Part shown: piece after piece, positions 1 to 9,666 of the stretch
How the letters are laid out: every line of letters starts with the position of its first letter
Numbering within the stretch: position 1 is the stretch's first letter
NCBI RefSeq assembly: GCF_010882175.1
Contig: NZ_WKLH01000001.1
Coordinates: 1,195,464 to 1,259,463 of the forward strand
DNA length: 64,000 nt
Reading direction: 5' to 3'
Source of the DNA: Mangrovibacterium lignilyticum
GTDB lineage: Bacteria > Bacteroidota > Bacteroidia > Bacteroidales > Prolixibacteraceae
Made by a program: the position numbers and the translations under genes
The notes under the pieces: generated by a model
Told to the model about the DNA's origin: nothing
Databases searched by the model: none
What the model saw: only the letters and a program-made list of their open reading frames with translations

Positions 1-362
1 TCGGGGTACGTTTGGGGCTCCCAGGTATACAGGTCATTCGTTTCGGCATGTGCAAATTGCCCGATTTTTTCATTTAGGCTCCAGATCTCATGCCATGTTC
101 CCTTCTGATCTTGAAACAGGAAAGGTGTGAGCATGCGCTTTTGCGATCCCCAAGTTCCAAAATCGCAAAACAGGAAACGAAACTCAGGTCCTATGCTTTG
201 CCAGTTTTCCCGATCGATACTCCAGGCGTAGTGCAAGCCATTCTTACCGTTATTTTTAATTGTAGCGTAAGAAAAGACATAAGCCGAATCAGGTTCGTTG
301 GCAAATCCCTGCCCAACCACACTCAACACAAAAATAGCCAGTAGCCAATATGTTTTTTTCAT
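1..362 (-). CDS. GH43-like beta-propeller glycosidase, 5' part only (cut by window edge)
   Basis: Reading the minus strand from ATG at 362 (or the adjacent ATG at 365) gives an open frame to the window edge. It begins with a signal peptide (MKKTYWLLAIFVLSVVGQGFA). About 100 mature residues follow, with the look of a GH43/five-bladed beta-propeller glycosidase: a GLHYAWSIDRENW blade, a TPFLFQDQKGTWHEIW blade and an FAHAETNDLYTWEP blade. These match the family habit of D-x-x-G-x-W-H and S-x-D-L-x-x-W repeats. It starts 27 bp after the GH27 stop, so it is probably the last known gene of the PUL transcript. Catalytic residues and exact family cannot be decided from the fragment; it might instead be a related non-GH43 propeller. 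Confidence 0.75.
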   Translation of the reverse strand, partial: MKKTYWLLAIFVLSVVGQGFANEPDSAYVFSYATIKNNGKNGLHYAWSIDRENWQSIGPEFRFLFCDFGTWGSQKRMLTPFLFQDQKGTWHEIWSLNEKIGQFAHAETNDLYTWEPQTYP

Positions 363-389
363 CATTTATCAGTTTACAAGTTGAAATGA

Positions 390-1769
390 TTAGTGAATGA
401 CCCGGTATAAAGCCGAAGCGTGTGCAGGCAATTGAACCTTGTAGTCTCCTGAAATATTTCCGGAATCTTCACCGGTCCACAGGTTGATGAGGGCACAATC
501 ACTGATATATCCAAGAGCAGTCATGTCAACAGTAATTTCAACCGGCTCCGGGCTGTCCGACATATTAAACAGCGCCAAATACAGATCGCCGCTATTCGGA
601 TTTTTTGAAACGATGGCCACTTTACCGTCTTCGTTGAAAAGCTGATGCACATCAGTACTTTCACGATGCATTTTCAGTACCTCTTTGTTGGTCAATAATG
701 AAAGGGTAAATTCATCATTACTTGGCAGGTCACCACCAAACATCAACGGTGATTTAAAAATGGTGAACAGCGTCATCAAACTGTACTGCTCATCTTTGGT
801 TAAACGTGTCATACGGTCTGCACCGCGTTCACCACGAATAGAGATGCGTCCCAATGGAATCATGTCACAATCGGGCCAGGTGCCGGGAGCAATATAAGGG
901 TACCATTTCTGACAAATATCCATCAAATGAGTGATGTGCGGCCAGGTATCCCAAACATCATCAACCATGCGCCACATGTTGGCATGTTCTTTTACATGGC
1001 CAGCAGCTTCAATTGGTGTTTCACCCGGCGAAGTACTCAACACAATTGGACGACCACACTGATCAATTGCGTTTCGGATCAACTCAATTTCGCCTTGATG
1101 ATATGGCCGGGAAAGGTCATCAACTTTTACAAAGTCAACTCCCCAGTCAGCATACAGATCAAAAATGGAGTTGTAGTATTCCTGTGCACCCGGCTTATCG
1201 GCTACAATCGTATAATTATCGCGCAACCATTCACATTGTAACTCAGTTGAATAAATCTGGTCGGCAGTAATGCCGTCTGTTCCTTTAATTGGCAACTTAT
1301 TTTCGACCGCCACCTTCGGAATACCACGCATAATGTGAATCCCGAATTTCAATCCCTTGCTATGAATGTAGTCAGCCAGTTCTTTGAATCCTTTACCATC
1401 TTCGGCTGAAGGGAAACGGTTAACGGCAGGTTGATACCTTCCATATTCATCAATTACATAACGTGGATCGGTTTGGTTGTAACCACCGGCTTTATCATTT
1501 TCAACAAACCAGCGAATATCTACGACAATGTATTCCCAGCCATAATCCTTCAGTTTTTCAGCCATATAATCAGCATTGGCTTTCACTTCAGGTTCCTCAA
1601 CCGTTGGACCATAACAATCCCAACTATTCCATCCCATCGGAGGGGTTTGTGCCCAGGTTTTAAATTCACCTTTTTTGAACGGTTCAGCCTTCTTTTTCGT
1701 TTGACAAGACGAAAAGAATGCCACCAAAGAAATTAGTAGAAATAAATTCAGAAGTCTCATTTTATGCAA
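390..1769 (-). CDS. GH27 family lipoprotein (alpha-galactosidase or beta-L-arabinopyranosidase)
   Basis: Surface or periplasmic exo-glycosidase of family GH27, 459 aa. The N-terminus is a lipoprotein signal with lipobox SSC at Cys22. The barrel starts at PPMGWNSWDCYG (43-54). The nucleophile region VDFVKVDD puts Asp217 at the usual place, and WRMVDDVWDTW (266-276) carries the acid/base Asp (270 or 271). The substrate-binding loop that reads DDCW in classical alpha-galactosidases is DIRW here (84-87). From memory, Ile at that position is associated with GH27 beta-L-arabinopyranosidases, so activity on beta-L-Arap is a real alternative. The neighbouring GH127 supports an arabinose-directed role. 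An internal Met4 is an alternative start. A 675-bp gap and its own candidate promoter separate it from GH127. Confidence 0.93.
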   Translation of the reverse strand: MHKMRLLNLFLLISLVAFFSSCQTKKKAEPFKKGEFKTWAQTPPMGWNSWDCYGPTVEEPEVKANADYMAEKLKDYGWEYIVVDIRWFVENDKAGGYNQTDPRYVIDEYGRYQPAVNRFPSAEDGKGFKELADYIHSKGLKFGIHIMRGIPKVAVENKLPIKGTDGITADQIYSTELQCEWLRDNYTIVADKPGAQEYYNSIFDLYADWGVDFVKVDDLSRPYHQGEIELIRNAIDQCGRPIVLSTSPGETPIEAAGHVKEHANMWRMVDDVWDTWPHITHLMDICQKWYPYIAPGTWPDCDMIPLGRISIRGERGADRMTRLTKDEQYSLMTLFTIFKSPLMFGGDLPSNDEFTLSLLTNKEVLKMHRESTDVHQLFNEDGKVAIVSKNPNSGDLYLALFNMSDSPEPVEITVDMTALGYISDCALINLWTGEDSGNISGDYKVQLPAHASALYRVIH

Positions 1770-2392
1770 TTGTTTAGTATTGATTCCAGATGTGTTTAAA
1801 ATTTTAAAGGTAAAAAGTACGTTTTTTCCGGTTATTGCACAATTATTAGTACTAACACAAATTTAAAAATGACTATTAAAAATTCACAAAAAACTATCAA
1901 TGTGATCATTACGCGAACACCACCAATGACATCCCCCTAATAATTCAGTCGGATTCTAAACTAGCGGAACGTAATTTTGGAACACTGAGAAACCGTGAAA
2001 ACAACAAGAAGTATCACTCCCTTTTCAAAAGAAACACGTTTATATAAAGACGTAGAAAGATTGTAAATCCCCTAATACTTTTTTGCGGACTGACTAAAAT
2101 AGAGGAAAAGTCCACGGTAATCCTAAACCGGTCCCCTCAACACAAAACTTATCTAAAAACTGTATGAATCGTGGCAAGTGGTTTCGCATTTCCTTATTCA
2201 TCCATGATGAAATTTGAGCTGCCCACTAGCCTTAACATTATAGGTACATCCCCGGCTAATACCCCGGCCAGATGTTACCTCCACATGCTTTTTACATTCC
2301 CTTTATAAATGGGTTTAATGAATAACACTCCGGTACCATTTCTAATTTGATTCCTATTCCGTCAAATTTTCCGTCCACCGCACATTAACTAA
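1770..2392. other. Long intergenic region between GH127 and GH27 genes
   Basis: About 620 bp with no credible coding frame, repeat or RNA gene. Apart from the candidate promoter at 1858-1890 I see only AT-rich sequence and two similar CCCCTAATA strings (about 1933 and 2069). It is unusually long for the inside of a PUL and could be a decayed gene, but no residual protein similarity is visible to me. Confidence 0.5.
1858..1890 (-). promoter_or_regulatory. Candidate Bacteroidota promoter for the GH27 gene
   Basis: On the minus strand TTTG (1890-1887), 21 bases, then TAAATTTG (1865-1858) fits the TTTG-N19/21-TAnnTTTG pattern of the primary Bacteroidota sigma factor. It lies about 90 bp upstream of the GH27 start, giving a leader of roughly 80 nt. 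It suggests that GH27 and the GH43-like gene can be transcribed separately from susCD. Confidence 0.5.
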
Positions 2393-2413
2393 AAGCCCGG
2401 CAATACCGGGCTT
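2393..2413 (-). terminator. Intrinsic terminator after the GH127 gene
   Basis: Stem AAGCCCGG / CCGGGCTT with a 5-nt loop, followed on the minus strand by a short TTTTAG run. It lies about 30 bp after the GH127 stop codon. Confidence 0.75.
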
Positions 2414-2444
2414 CAAATACATGCTGGAATTAAACTGACTGGAC

Positions 2445-4403
2445 TCACTCTTCAGTCAACCAAACTTTCATTTTGTTGGCACCACGGTTGTCCCAAACGT
2501 AATAGGGAATCGAGGTAAAAGCTTTTCCTTTAGCATCAGAAGCAGTAATTACTTCCACTCCCCCCAACAGGTCGGCCTCAAACGAATTATCGAAAGCTGT
2601 TTCCGGGGATACGCCAAGCTTGTCAACATCAGTGTTATCCGCTCCTTCAACACAATACACAATCGGGCCGCGCTCCAATGCAACCAAACCTCTGTCCGCC
2701 TCAACCAACTCATTCGCTTTTACTTTTCGAATTTCCATTGGAAGGCTGTATTCAATTACATCACCTTTTTTCCATTTGCGGGTCAATGTTGCATATCCGT
2801 TTTCCCGGGCATACTCAACAACCCCGCCATTCACGTTCATTACAACCGGCAATTGGCTGTTATTTTCGTAGGAATACAAATCGGAAGGAACCGGTTTGTT
2901 CTGAGCCCATCCCGGAATACGAATACAGACGGTGAATTCCTGCTCTGTTTCAGGAGATACTTCCAGCTCAACATCGCCACTCCATGGATAGTCCGTTTTC
3001 TGACTTAAGCCAACGCCAGTACCTGCAACATTGATATTAGTCGCGCTTTGGATGAACAGATTCACAAAAACTTTGTCCTCATCCTGCGCATAAATATAGC
3101 CCGGAACAGAAGGCATAAAGCGACAAAGGTTGGTCGGGCAACAGGAACAATCGAACCAAGGCTCACGGGTCAGACTTCCCCCTGAGTTAAAATGATATTC
3201 CATATCACACTCGAGCGGATTTGGATAAAAGAAGGTTTTCCCGTCCAGACCAACGCCTGAAATAACGCCGTTATAGAGGCTACGCTCCAATACGTCGATG
3301 TATTTGGAATCGCCATGAAGCAAGAACATGCGATAGTTCCAGTACACGTTCGCAATAGCCGCACAGGTTTCATTGTAAGCTGTCAGGTTAGGCAACTCAT
3401 AATTATCTCCAAAAGCCTCCCCCTCATGGCGGGAACCAATTCCACCGGTCAAATACATTTTCTTCGATACGATGTTGTTCCAGATATTATCCACTGCTGT
3501 CCGGTAAGCTGCATCGTCATACAACGCCGCCACATCGGTCATCCCGGCATACATATAAGCTGCCCGCACGGCGTGACCTACGGCCTCATCCTGTCCCAAA
3601 ACCGGCTTATGATCCTGCGTATAGGCCCCTTTGATTTCACGGCGAGTGCTATCTCCCCGTACATCCAGGAAATGGCGGGCCAGTTTTAGGTATTCTTCGT
3701 TGTGTGTGATCAGATACAATTTGATTAAGCCGGTTTCCACGATTTGGTGTCCGGGAACTTCATTGGGAAGCTTATTGTTGAAAACATCGACCAGCAAATC
3801 AGCATTCTTCGTTGCAATATCCAGGAAATTGGTTTTCCCGGTCGCGTGATAATGCGCTGCTGCTGCTGCCTCAAACATGTGTCCGCTATTGTACAATTCG
3901 TGGCTACATTCCAGGTGTTCCCAGCGTGCTCCGGCCGGACACCAGGGCCAACGAACGAAAGTGGTATCAATAGTTTTGTAAGTGGTTAAGTAACCGTCCT
4001 TTTCCTGTCCTATTTTAATAAGCGAGATAACAGAGTCGACATAATGATCCAGTTCCGGATCAGTGGTGGTGGTCATAGAATATGCCGCGCCTTCAATGAT
4101 TTTATACACGTCAGTGTCATCAAAAGGCATTTCCCCTTTAACCGGGCCTTCCATTTTTCCTCCGGCAATCAGGAAATTATCCATACGTCCCATCTCCTCA
4201 CATTTTGCAAAGGAAGCCGGGATGGTAACAGTTCGGTTTGTTTCAATTTTTGGAGCCCAAAAACTATCACTCAGGTGAACTTCGTTGAACGGAATTCCCT
4301 GGATAGCATAATCAGGTGTGTACTCAACATTCTCTTTCGTCTTTGGTTGACAAGCCACGGCCAATGTTACGACAAGGAATGCGATAAATTTTATTTTTTT
4401 CAT
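2445..4403 (-). CDS. GH127 (DUF1680) beta-L-arabinofuranosidase-like lipoprotein
   Basis: Zinc-dependent retaining glycosidase of the GH127/DUF1680 type, 652 aa, exported as a lipoprotein (lipobox AVAC, Cys18). The (alpha/alpha)6 barrel region contains the metal and catalytic signature. HEGEAFGDNYELP gives Glu329, NETCA gives Glu345 and Cys347, and DCSCCPTN gives Cys421/Cys422. These correspond to E322, E338, C340, C417 and C418 of Bifidobacterium HypBA1, so the enzyme should be active. The known family activity is release of terminal beta-L-arabinofuranose, as in hydroxyproline-linked arabinans or pectin side chains. It follows susD but is separated from it by an intrinsic terminator, so its expression may be lower or independent. 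Related families (GH146 and others) also contain DUF1680-like folds; the exact linkage is not readable from sequence. Confidence 0.92.
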   Translation of the reverse strand: MKKIKFIAFLVVTLAVACQPKTKENVEYTPDYAIQGIPFNEVHLSDSFWAPKIETNRTVTIPASFAKCEEMGRMDNFLIAGGKMEGPVKGEMPFDDTDVYKIIEGAAYSMTTTTDPELDHYVDSVISLIKIGQEKDGYLTTYKTIDTTFVRWPWCPAGARWEHLECSHELYNSGHMFEAAAAAHYHATGKTNFLDIATKNADLLVDVFNNKLPNEVPGHQIVETGLIKLYLITHNEEYLKLARHFLDVRGDSTRREIKGAYTQDHKPVLGQDEAVGHAVRAAYMYAGMTDVAALYDDAAYRTAVDNIWNNIVSKKMYLTGGIGSRHEGEAFGDNYELPNLTAYNETCAAIANVYWNYRMFLLHGDSKYIDVLERSLYNGVISGVGLDGKTFFYPNPLECDMEYHFNSGGSLTREPWFDCSCCPTNLCRFMPSVPGYIYAQDEDKVFVNLFIQSATNINVAGTGVGLSQKTDYPWSGDVELEVSPETEQEFTVCIRIPGWAQNKPVPSDLYSYENNSQLPVVMNVNGGVVEYARENGYATLTRKWKKGDVIEYSLPMEIRKVKANELVEADRGLVALERGPIVYCVEGADNTDVDKLGVSPETAFDNSFEADLLGGVEVITASDAKGKAFTSIPYYVWDNRGANKMKVWLTEE

Positions 4404-4583
4404 TGTATCTGGCTTTATATTTATTCTTTAAGGTTGAGAACTGTCTCTCCGGCAGTCTCTTTCAATCGACTGAACTTCGTAAACGTCATCGCAACAGATG
4501 CACCTTAACGCTAATTTCAGCACAGTGACAAAAAACGAGCTTTTCTCTCAAGAAAAATTTATTGGTCCCTGGGAAAAAAGGAA

Positions 4584-4618
4584 AAAGTGGAGAATCGTCC
4601 GAAGAAGTTCTCCACTTT
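4584..4618 (-). terminator. Strong intrinsic terminator between susD and GH127
   Basis: Arms AAAGTGGAGAA (4584-4594) and TTCTCCACTTT (4608-4618) are perfectly complementary. On the minus strand they are followed by a broken T-tract (TTTTTCCTTTTTT). It sits 16 bp past the susD stop and would end or attenuate the sigma-fecR-susCD transcript. Confidence 0.88.
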
Positions 4619-4633
4619 CGTAATTCATAAAGC

Positions 4634-6271
4634 TTATTCTACGTATCCGGGATTCTGCTCTAAATTTGAATTTGTTTCTCTGCGTCCACGTGGAATCGGG
4701 TAGATTGACCGATAATCTCCATTCGGTGAATGTGCAAAGAATGATTTGGTTGTGTACACACCAAAACGAATCATATCCTGACGACGACGACCTTCCTGGT
4801 TAAATTCCCAGGCTAACTCATCCAGAAAACGACCGTATTCAATATCATCACCACCTTCATGAGTCTCGGCACTCTGAGTCCGCAAGCCATAATCATAAAC
4901 ACTACCGTCCATCAGCTCAGCTCCTGTTACCGTGGCTTTTGCCGGATTGCTCTGGAATGCACGACTACGAACTTCTGATACAATTGCAGCTGCGCCGTCT
5001 GCATCGCCAGTCCTAAGCAGACATTCAGCTTTCATCATCAACACATCAGTATAACGGAAGAGTGGATAATCATTATTAAGCACATTGGATGATCCCAGAC
5101 CAATCTCGAACTTTTCGAAGCGAAATCCGTGAATTTCTTCTGAAAAACCGATATCAGGAACTTCGTTGATCAAATTTAGCGGTTGACCAACAAGCCCACC
5201 CATTGTCACTTTCAACTCTTCTCCTGTGGTCGAATATTGCTGTCCCCTCATGAAGTTCGCTGTTAAACGACTATCATCCGGGTCAAACGTGTCGATGAAC
5301 TGAGGAATGGCACACATACCGCCCCATGGTGTTTGTGTCAAATTATATTTTGCCTGCATGGACGGCTGGCAGGTTTGCATATGAATGTCAAAATCATTCC
5401 ATCCTTTGGTATATTGATCATCAATAGCAATACCAAAAATAATTTCCGCGGAATTTTGATTCTCGGTTACAAAAACACTTTTCTGATTCGCTTCCATTAC
5501 ATAACCGGCTCCGGAGTTGATGATTTGGTTACAGGCATCAACACAGTCTGACCAATGTGCCGTTCCGGTATACACCTCTGCATTAAGATACATTTTAGCC
5601 AATAGTGTTAAAGCTGCCCATTTATTAAATCTTCCGTAAGTTGCAGCACTTCTTTCCTCACTCAACGAGGGAAGACTTTCGTTGATCTCACTAACAATAA
5701 AATCATAAACTTCCTTACGTGTATTTTGCTCGGGCAAGTAACCTTCAGGCACGTCAAAATCGGTTACAATGGGTACATTACCATATAAATCGCACAAGAC
5801 GTAGTAATAGGCTGCACGCAGAACTCTCAATTCGGCAACGACTGATTCTTTGATATCTCCAACTGGAATAAACCCGGATTCAATTTGATATAGAATACGG
5901 TTACAGGTTGCTATCCCAAAATAAGTGCGATCCCATGTTTGGTAAACAATATCTTCATCGACTGTCCATACATGTTCATGAACGCGACGATAAATGCCAC
6001 CATCAACCCATCCGTTCGGACGTGCAGGAATAACAATTTCATCAGCCCCTAATTCCTGAACGCGCCAAAAGCCATTCCAGTGATTTAAAATAGGAACCCA
6101 GGATCCGTAAGCATTTCCAATGATAGCCGGCACATCTTCTGCAGTAGGATCAAACTGATCTACTAATATTTCACCATAGCTGGAGTCGTACAATTTGGTA
6201 CAACTTGAAAAGAAAGCTACAAGCGAGATTAACAGGATGCTCAATGCATTTTTATATTTATGAGTATTCAT
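4634..6271 (-). CDS. SusD/RagB-family glycan-binding outer-membrane lipoprotein
   Basis: Substrate-binding partner of the SusC transporter, 545 aa, anchored as a surface lipoprotein (lipobox FSSC, Cys24). The N-terminal SusD-like half (about 25-270) is followed by the helical RagB/SusD C-terminal half. It ends in the typical basic stretch with FGVYTTKSFF, IYPIPRGRRETNSNLEQNPGY. It starts 20 bp after the susC stop, so the two are certainly co-transcribed. SusD proteins cap the SusC barrel and capture oligosaccharide at the cell surface; the neighbouring GH127, GH27 and GH43-like genes point to an arabinose/galactose-containing glycan. The ligand itself cannot be deduced. Confidence 0.96.
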   Translation of the reverse strand: MNTHKYKNALSILLISLVAFFSSCTKLYDSSYGEILVDQFDPTAEDVPAIIGNAYGSWVPILNHWNGFWRVQELGADEIVIPARPNGWVDGGIYRRVHEHVWTVDEDIVYQTWDRTYFGIATCNRILYQIESGFIPVGDIKESVVAELRVLRAAYYYVLCDLYGNVPIVTDFDVPEGYLPEQNTRKEVYDFIVSEINESLPSLSEERSAATYGRFNKWAALTLLAKMYLNAEVYTGTAHWSDCVDACNQIINSGAGYVMEANQKSVFVTENQNSAEIIFGIAIDDQYTKGWNDFDIHMQTCQPSMQAKYNLTQTPWGGMCAIPQFIDTFDPDDSRLTANFMRGQQYSTTGEELKVTMGGLVGQPLNLINEVPDIGFSEEIHGFRFEKFEIGLGSSNVLNNDYPLFRYTDVLMMKAECLLRTGDADGAAAIVSEVRSRAFQSNPAKATVTGAELMDGSVYDYGLRTQSAETHEGGDDIEYGRFLDELAWEFNQEGRRRQDMIRFGVYTTKSFFAHSPNGDYRSIYPIPRGRRETNSNLEQNPGYVE

Positions 6272-6291
6272 GTCAAACTAATATTTAAGGT

Positions 6292-9200
6292 TTAGAAAGT
6301 TAAATTAACACCAAGTGTAAAAGTTCTTGTTGTCGGGTATTTATCCCGTCCGTCATTCCCGGGAGTCAGACCACCGGAATAAACTTCAGGATCTATTCCT
6401 TTATAGCCTGTAATCACGAAGGTGTTCAATGTGGAAGCGTAAACTCTTGCTTTGCTCACATATTTACCTAAATTGTTGATTGTATAACCTAACGTTATAT
6501 TGTCAATCTTCCAGTAGTCACCATTTTCAATGTAGTACGAGTTATACTCCAGATCCATATCGGTGCTCAATACAGCTTTTCCAAAAACAGGATCGTAAGC
6601 TGATTTCAACCGGTTGTATTGAACGGTCTTGGTGTTTTCCAGGTACATCCGTTCGAAATTCAGGATTTGGAAATCGAAAGCACCGCGCATGGTAATGGAC
6701 AAGTCAAAATTTTTGTAGCGGAAGTTATTATTCCAACTACCAATGAATTTTGGAATACCGTTACCCAAAACTTGCTTATTCTCAAATGAGTGGTTAAAGT
6801 CGTCGTAGTTGACAGCATTTCCTTCAGCGTCTTCGTAAATCCACTTTCCGCTTTCATCAACATCAATTACCTTAAAACCATAAAAGTTACCAATCTCGCC
6901 ACCAATATCCACTCGGTGTGTAAAGGTTTGAATGGGTTCTCCGGTTCCTCCGCCAGTAAAATAATCACTTGTTGACTGGTATAGCTCATTTGAAAGACTA
7001 ATCAACTTATTGCTATTGGTGGAGAAGGTTACATTGGTGTTCCATTCAAAATCTTTGCCTGTAACAGGTATCGCATTGATCAGAATTTCAAGCCCTTTAT
7101 TTTCCATCACCCCCACATTGGCACGAGTTGTATTCACGAGGTTTGGAGGAGTTGGAACGGCAAAGTCATATAAAAGACCATCAATTTTACGTTTATAAAG
7201 GTCGATGCTACCGGAAAGACGGTTCTTCAGCATGGCGAAGTCGACACCGATGTTCGTTTCTTTTTTCTCCTCCCATCGCAGGTATGGGTTTGGATTACGT
7301 CCCGGAGTCAGGGTTTGAATCCACTCTCCATTTGTATAAAAGGGACTACCGTATGACAGTGTACCGACACCAAGGAATAACTGATCGGGCTGTGTACCGG
7401 TAACACCGTAACCAGCACGCACTTTCAGGTCATTCAGAAAACTAACATTTTCCATGAATGATTCTTCAGTCAAGCGCCACCCCAAAGAAACGGCAGGGAA
7501 AGTTCCCCAGGGATCTTTAGTTCCATACAATTGGCTGGCAGCTTCGTGACGCACACTGGCCATTAACAGATAACGGTTTTTGTAGTTGTAATTTAAACGT
7601 CCGAAAAATCCAATCAGGTTAGTTTCTGTTTTTTCACTTCCAACGCCCCAGGAGGTACTGCCATTTATAATACCGGTACCTAAACCAATATTATTGTATC
7701 CGAACAGGTCAGTCGGGAAATCATTATTGTTGACATAGAAACTTCGTCCAACAAAGTCCTGCCAACTATAACCAGCCAAAACAGTGAAATTATGATCGCC
7801 GATACTTTTCTTATATTCGGCTGTTAAGTCAATCAATTTTTCTGCATTTTCATTCGCCGAGTCAGAAGCATATCCATTAACACCACTTCGAACATTCGAA
7901 ATGTGGTTTTTGGTCTCGTAATAGCCGTAAGTTTGATTCCATTTTGAATACGACATCAAACTTTTCAGCGTCAACCCTTGCACTGGTGTTAAAGTAACCG
8001 AACCGGTAATCCGGGTAAGGTTTGTACTTGTTTGTCCTTCTGATTCCTTAATCCTTGCTAAAGGATTATCGTAGTTGAAAGCACCGGGTTGTTCTACCCA
8101 TGCACCATTTTCATCTTTAATCGGAGATGTTGGGTTGTAAATAACCGACTGGCGATAAGTATAGCCGTTAAAGCCATTTAATTTCTCCGTACGGGACAAA
8201 ATCCCCAGGTTGAAATTCAACATATCATCCAACATCGAATGGTTAATATCTGCTCTCGCTGTCAAGCGTTCAGTATATGACTCCAGAAAGATTCCGTCAA
8301 TATCGCGGTAGTTAATGGTTGCCAGGTAATTTGTCTGGGCATTTCCACCTCTGAATGTCAGGTTATGAACATGATTGATTGGCGTTTGTGTAATCTGATC
8401 CAACCAATCGGTATCCGCTCCCAAATCATCTGACTGGGCACGTGTTCCGGCAGCGATTTGATCGCGATAATCCTGCGCAGTCAACATATCCAATTTGTTG
8501 GCAATGGTTTGTGTACTTACATATCCGGAATATTCAACATGGCTTTTCATATCCTTGCCAGCTCTTTTGGTGGTAATGATAATTACACCGTTTGTACCAC
8601 GGGTACCATAAATGGCCGCAGCCGAACCATCCTTCAAAACGTCAATCGATTCAATATCTTCCGGGGCAACCGTATTCAGACTACTTGGAACGCCATCAAC
8701 TAAAATTAACGGGTTCGAGCTTGTTCCGAAAAGTGTTGTATTTCCACGCAGACGAATGGCGGTTCCTGCTGTGGGGTCACCACTGGTTGTGTTTAACGAA
8801 AGACCGGCCACCTTACCGGCAATTAATTGTCCGGCATCCTGAACACTACCGGCATTGAAGTCTTCAGCTTTAACGGTTCCAACCGAGCTGGTTACGTCAC
8901 CCTTTTTGATGGTACCGTAACCAATGGCAACAACTTCTTCCAATCCGATGGTTTCTTCTTCCATACTGACAGAAATTGTACTTTTCCCGGCAACCGGTAC
9001 TTCAATTGGTTTCATACCAACAAACGAAAATATCAGTACAGCATCCGATTCAACAGCTTTCAGTGTATAGTTCCCATCAAAGTCGGTAATCGTACCGACA
9101 GTTGTTCCTTTAATAACAACCGTTACTCCGGGCAATGCTTCACCCGTGGCGTCAGTCACATTACCCGACACTTCACTTATTTGCTGAGCAAACGCTGAAA

Positions 9201-9570
9201 CGGTGTCATCGCCTTTCTTTTTCAACACAATGTAGCGGTCGATCATCTTATAATCGAGCCCGGTCCCTTGTAGCAGCTGGCTCATCAACTCGTCGATATT
9301 ACCATCTTCAACTCTAACGGAACCAGCCTGCACCCCTTGCACGTCGGGGTTATTATAATAGAAGTAATAGTCAGATTGTTCCTCGATTTGCTTCAGTGCA
9401 TCGGTCAGCAACCCATTTGAAATCGTTAGGTTTAATTTCGAGTTCTGAGAATAACTGTTCGCGTGAACAGTGACTGTTAGCAGTATAACAAAAAAGGTCG
9501 TTAACTTCATAATACGCATAATCTTTTTAAGCAACCAGGGGTCGCTGTAAAACATACGATGATTTTTCAT
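6292..9570 (-). CDS. SusC/RagA TonB-linked outer-membrane transporter with STN signalling domain
   Basis: Outer-membrane importer of 1092 aa. After a signal peptide (cleavage near residue 41, NSYSQ) comes a secretin/TonB short N-terminal (STN) domain (about 45-118). A carboxypeptidase-like beta-sandwich follows (135-205, ending VSMEEETIGLEEVVAIGYG), then a plug with the LRGNTT and LVDGVP motifs, and a 22-strand barrel ending in aromatic Phe (TFTLGVNLTF). The STN domain marks it as a transducing transporter that reports substrate binding to the FecR protein encoded just upstream, which in turn frees the ECF sigma factor. It is the third gene of the sigma-fecR-susC-susD unit. Two further Met codons near the N-terminus (Met18 and Met21 vicinity) are possible starts. 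Confidence 0.96.
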   Translation of the reverse strand: MKNHRMFYSDPWLLKKIMRIMKLTTFFVILLTVTVHANSYSQNSKLNLTISNGLLTDALKQIEEQSDYYFYYNNPDVQGVQAGSVRVEDGNIDELMSQLLQGTGLDYKMIDRYIVLKKKGDDTVSAFAQQISEVSGNVTDATGEALPGVTVVIKGTTVGTITDFDGNYTLKAVESDAVLIFSFVGMKPIEVPVAGKSTISVSMEEETIGLEEVVAIGYGTIKKGDVTSSVGTVKAEDFNAGSVQDAGQLIAGKVAGLSLNTTSGDPTAGTAIRLRGNTTLFGTSSNPLILVDGVPSSLNTVAPEDIESIDVLKDGSAAAIYGTRGTNGVIIITTKRAGKDMKSHVEYSGYVSTQTIANKLDMLTAQDYRDQIAAGTRAQSDDLGADTDWLDQITQTPINHVHNLTFRGGNAQTNYLATINYRDIDGIFLESYTERLTARADINHSMLDDMLNFNLGILSRTEKLNGFNGYTYRQSVIYNPTSPIKDENGAWVEQPGAFNYDNPLARIKESEGQTSTNLTRITGSVTLTPVQGLTLKSLMSYSKWNQTYGYYETKNHISNVRSGVNGYASDSANENAEKLIDLTAEYKKSIGDHNFTVLAGYSWQDFVGRSFYVNNNDFPTDLFGYNNIGLGTGIINGSTSWGVGSEKTETNLIGFFGRLNYNYKNRYLLMASVRHEAASQLYGTKDPWGTFPAVSLGWRLTEESFMENVSFLNDLKVRAGYGVTGTQPDQLFLGVGTLSYGSPFYTNGEWIQTLTPGRNPNPYLRWEEKKETNIGVDFAMLKNRLSGSIDLYKRKIDGLLYDFAVPTPPNLVNTTRANVGVMENKGLEILINAIPVTGKDFEWNTNVTFSTNSNKLISLSNELYQSTSDYFTGGGTGEPIQTFTHRVDIGGEIGNFYGFKVIDVDESGKWIYEDAEGNAVNYDDFNHSFENKQVLGNGIPKFIGSWNNNFRYKNFDLSITMRGAFDFQILNFERMYLENTKTVQYNRLKSAYDPVFGKAVLSTDMDLEYNSYYIENGDYWKIDNITLGYTINNLGKYVSKARVYASTLNTFVITGYKGIDPEVYSGGLTPGNDGRDKYPTTRTFTLGVNLTF

Positions 9571-9666
9571 AAATTTGGATTGAATTAATAATGAAACATT
9601 TTTGTTTTATTGACAGGCGGTAAAATGTTTGCAGCATTTTATCGCCTTGTTTTTCTTACATAGGCC

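Noticed and set aside
4044-4508. 154-aa plus-strand frame opposite the GH127 gene
   Set aside because: It is antisense to a well-supported gene and its translation shows no domain.
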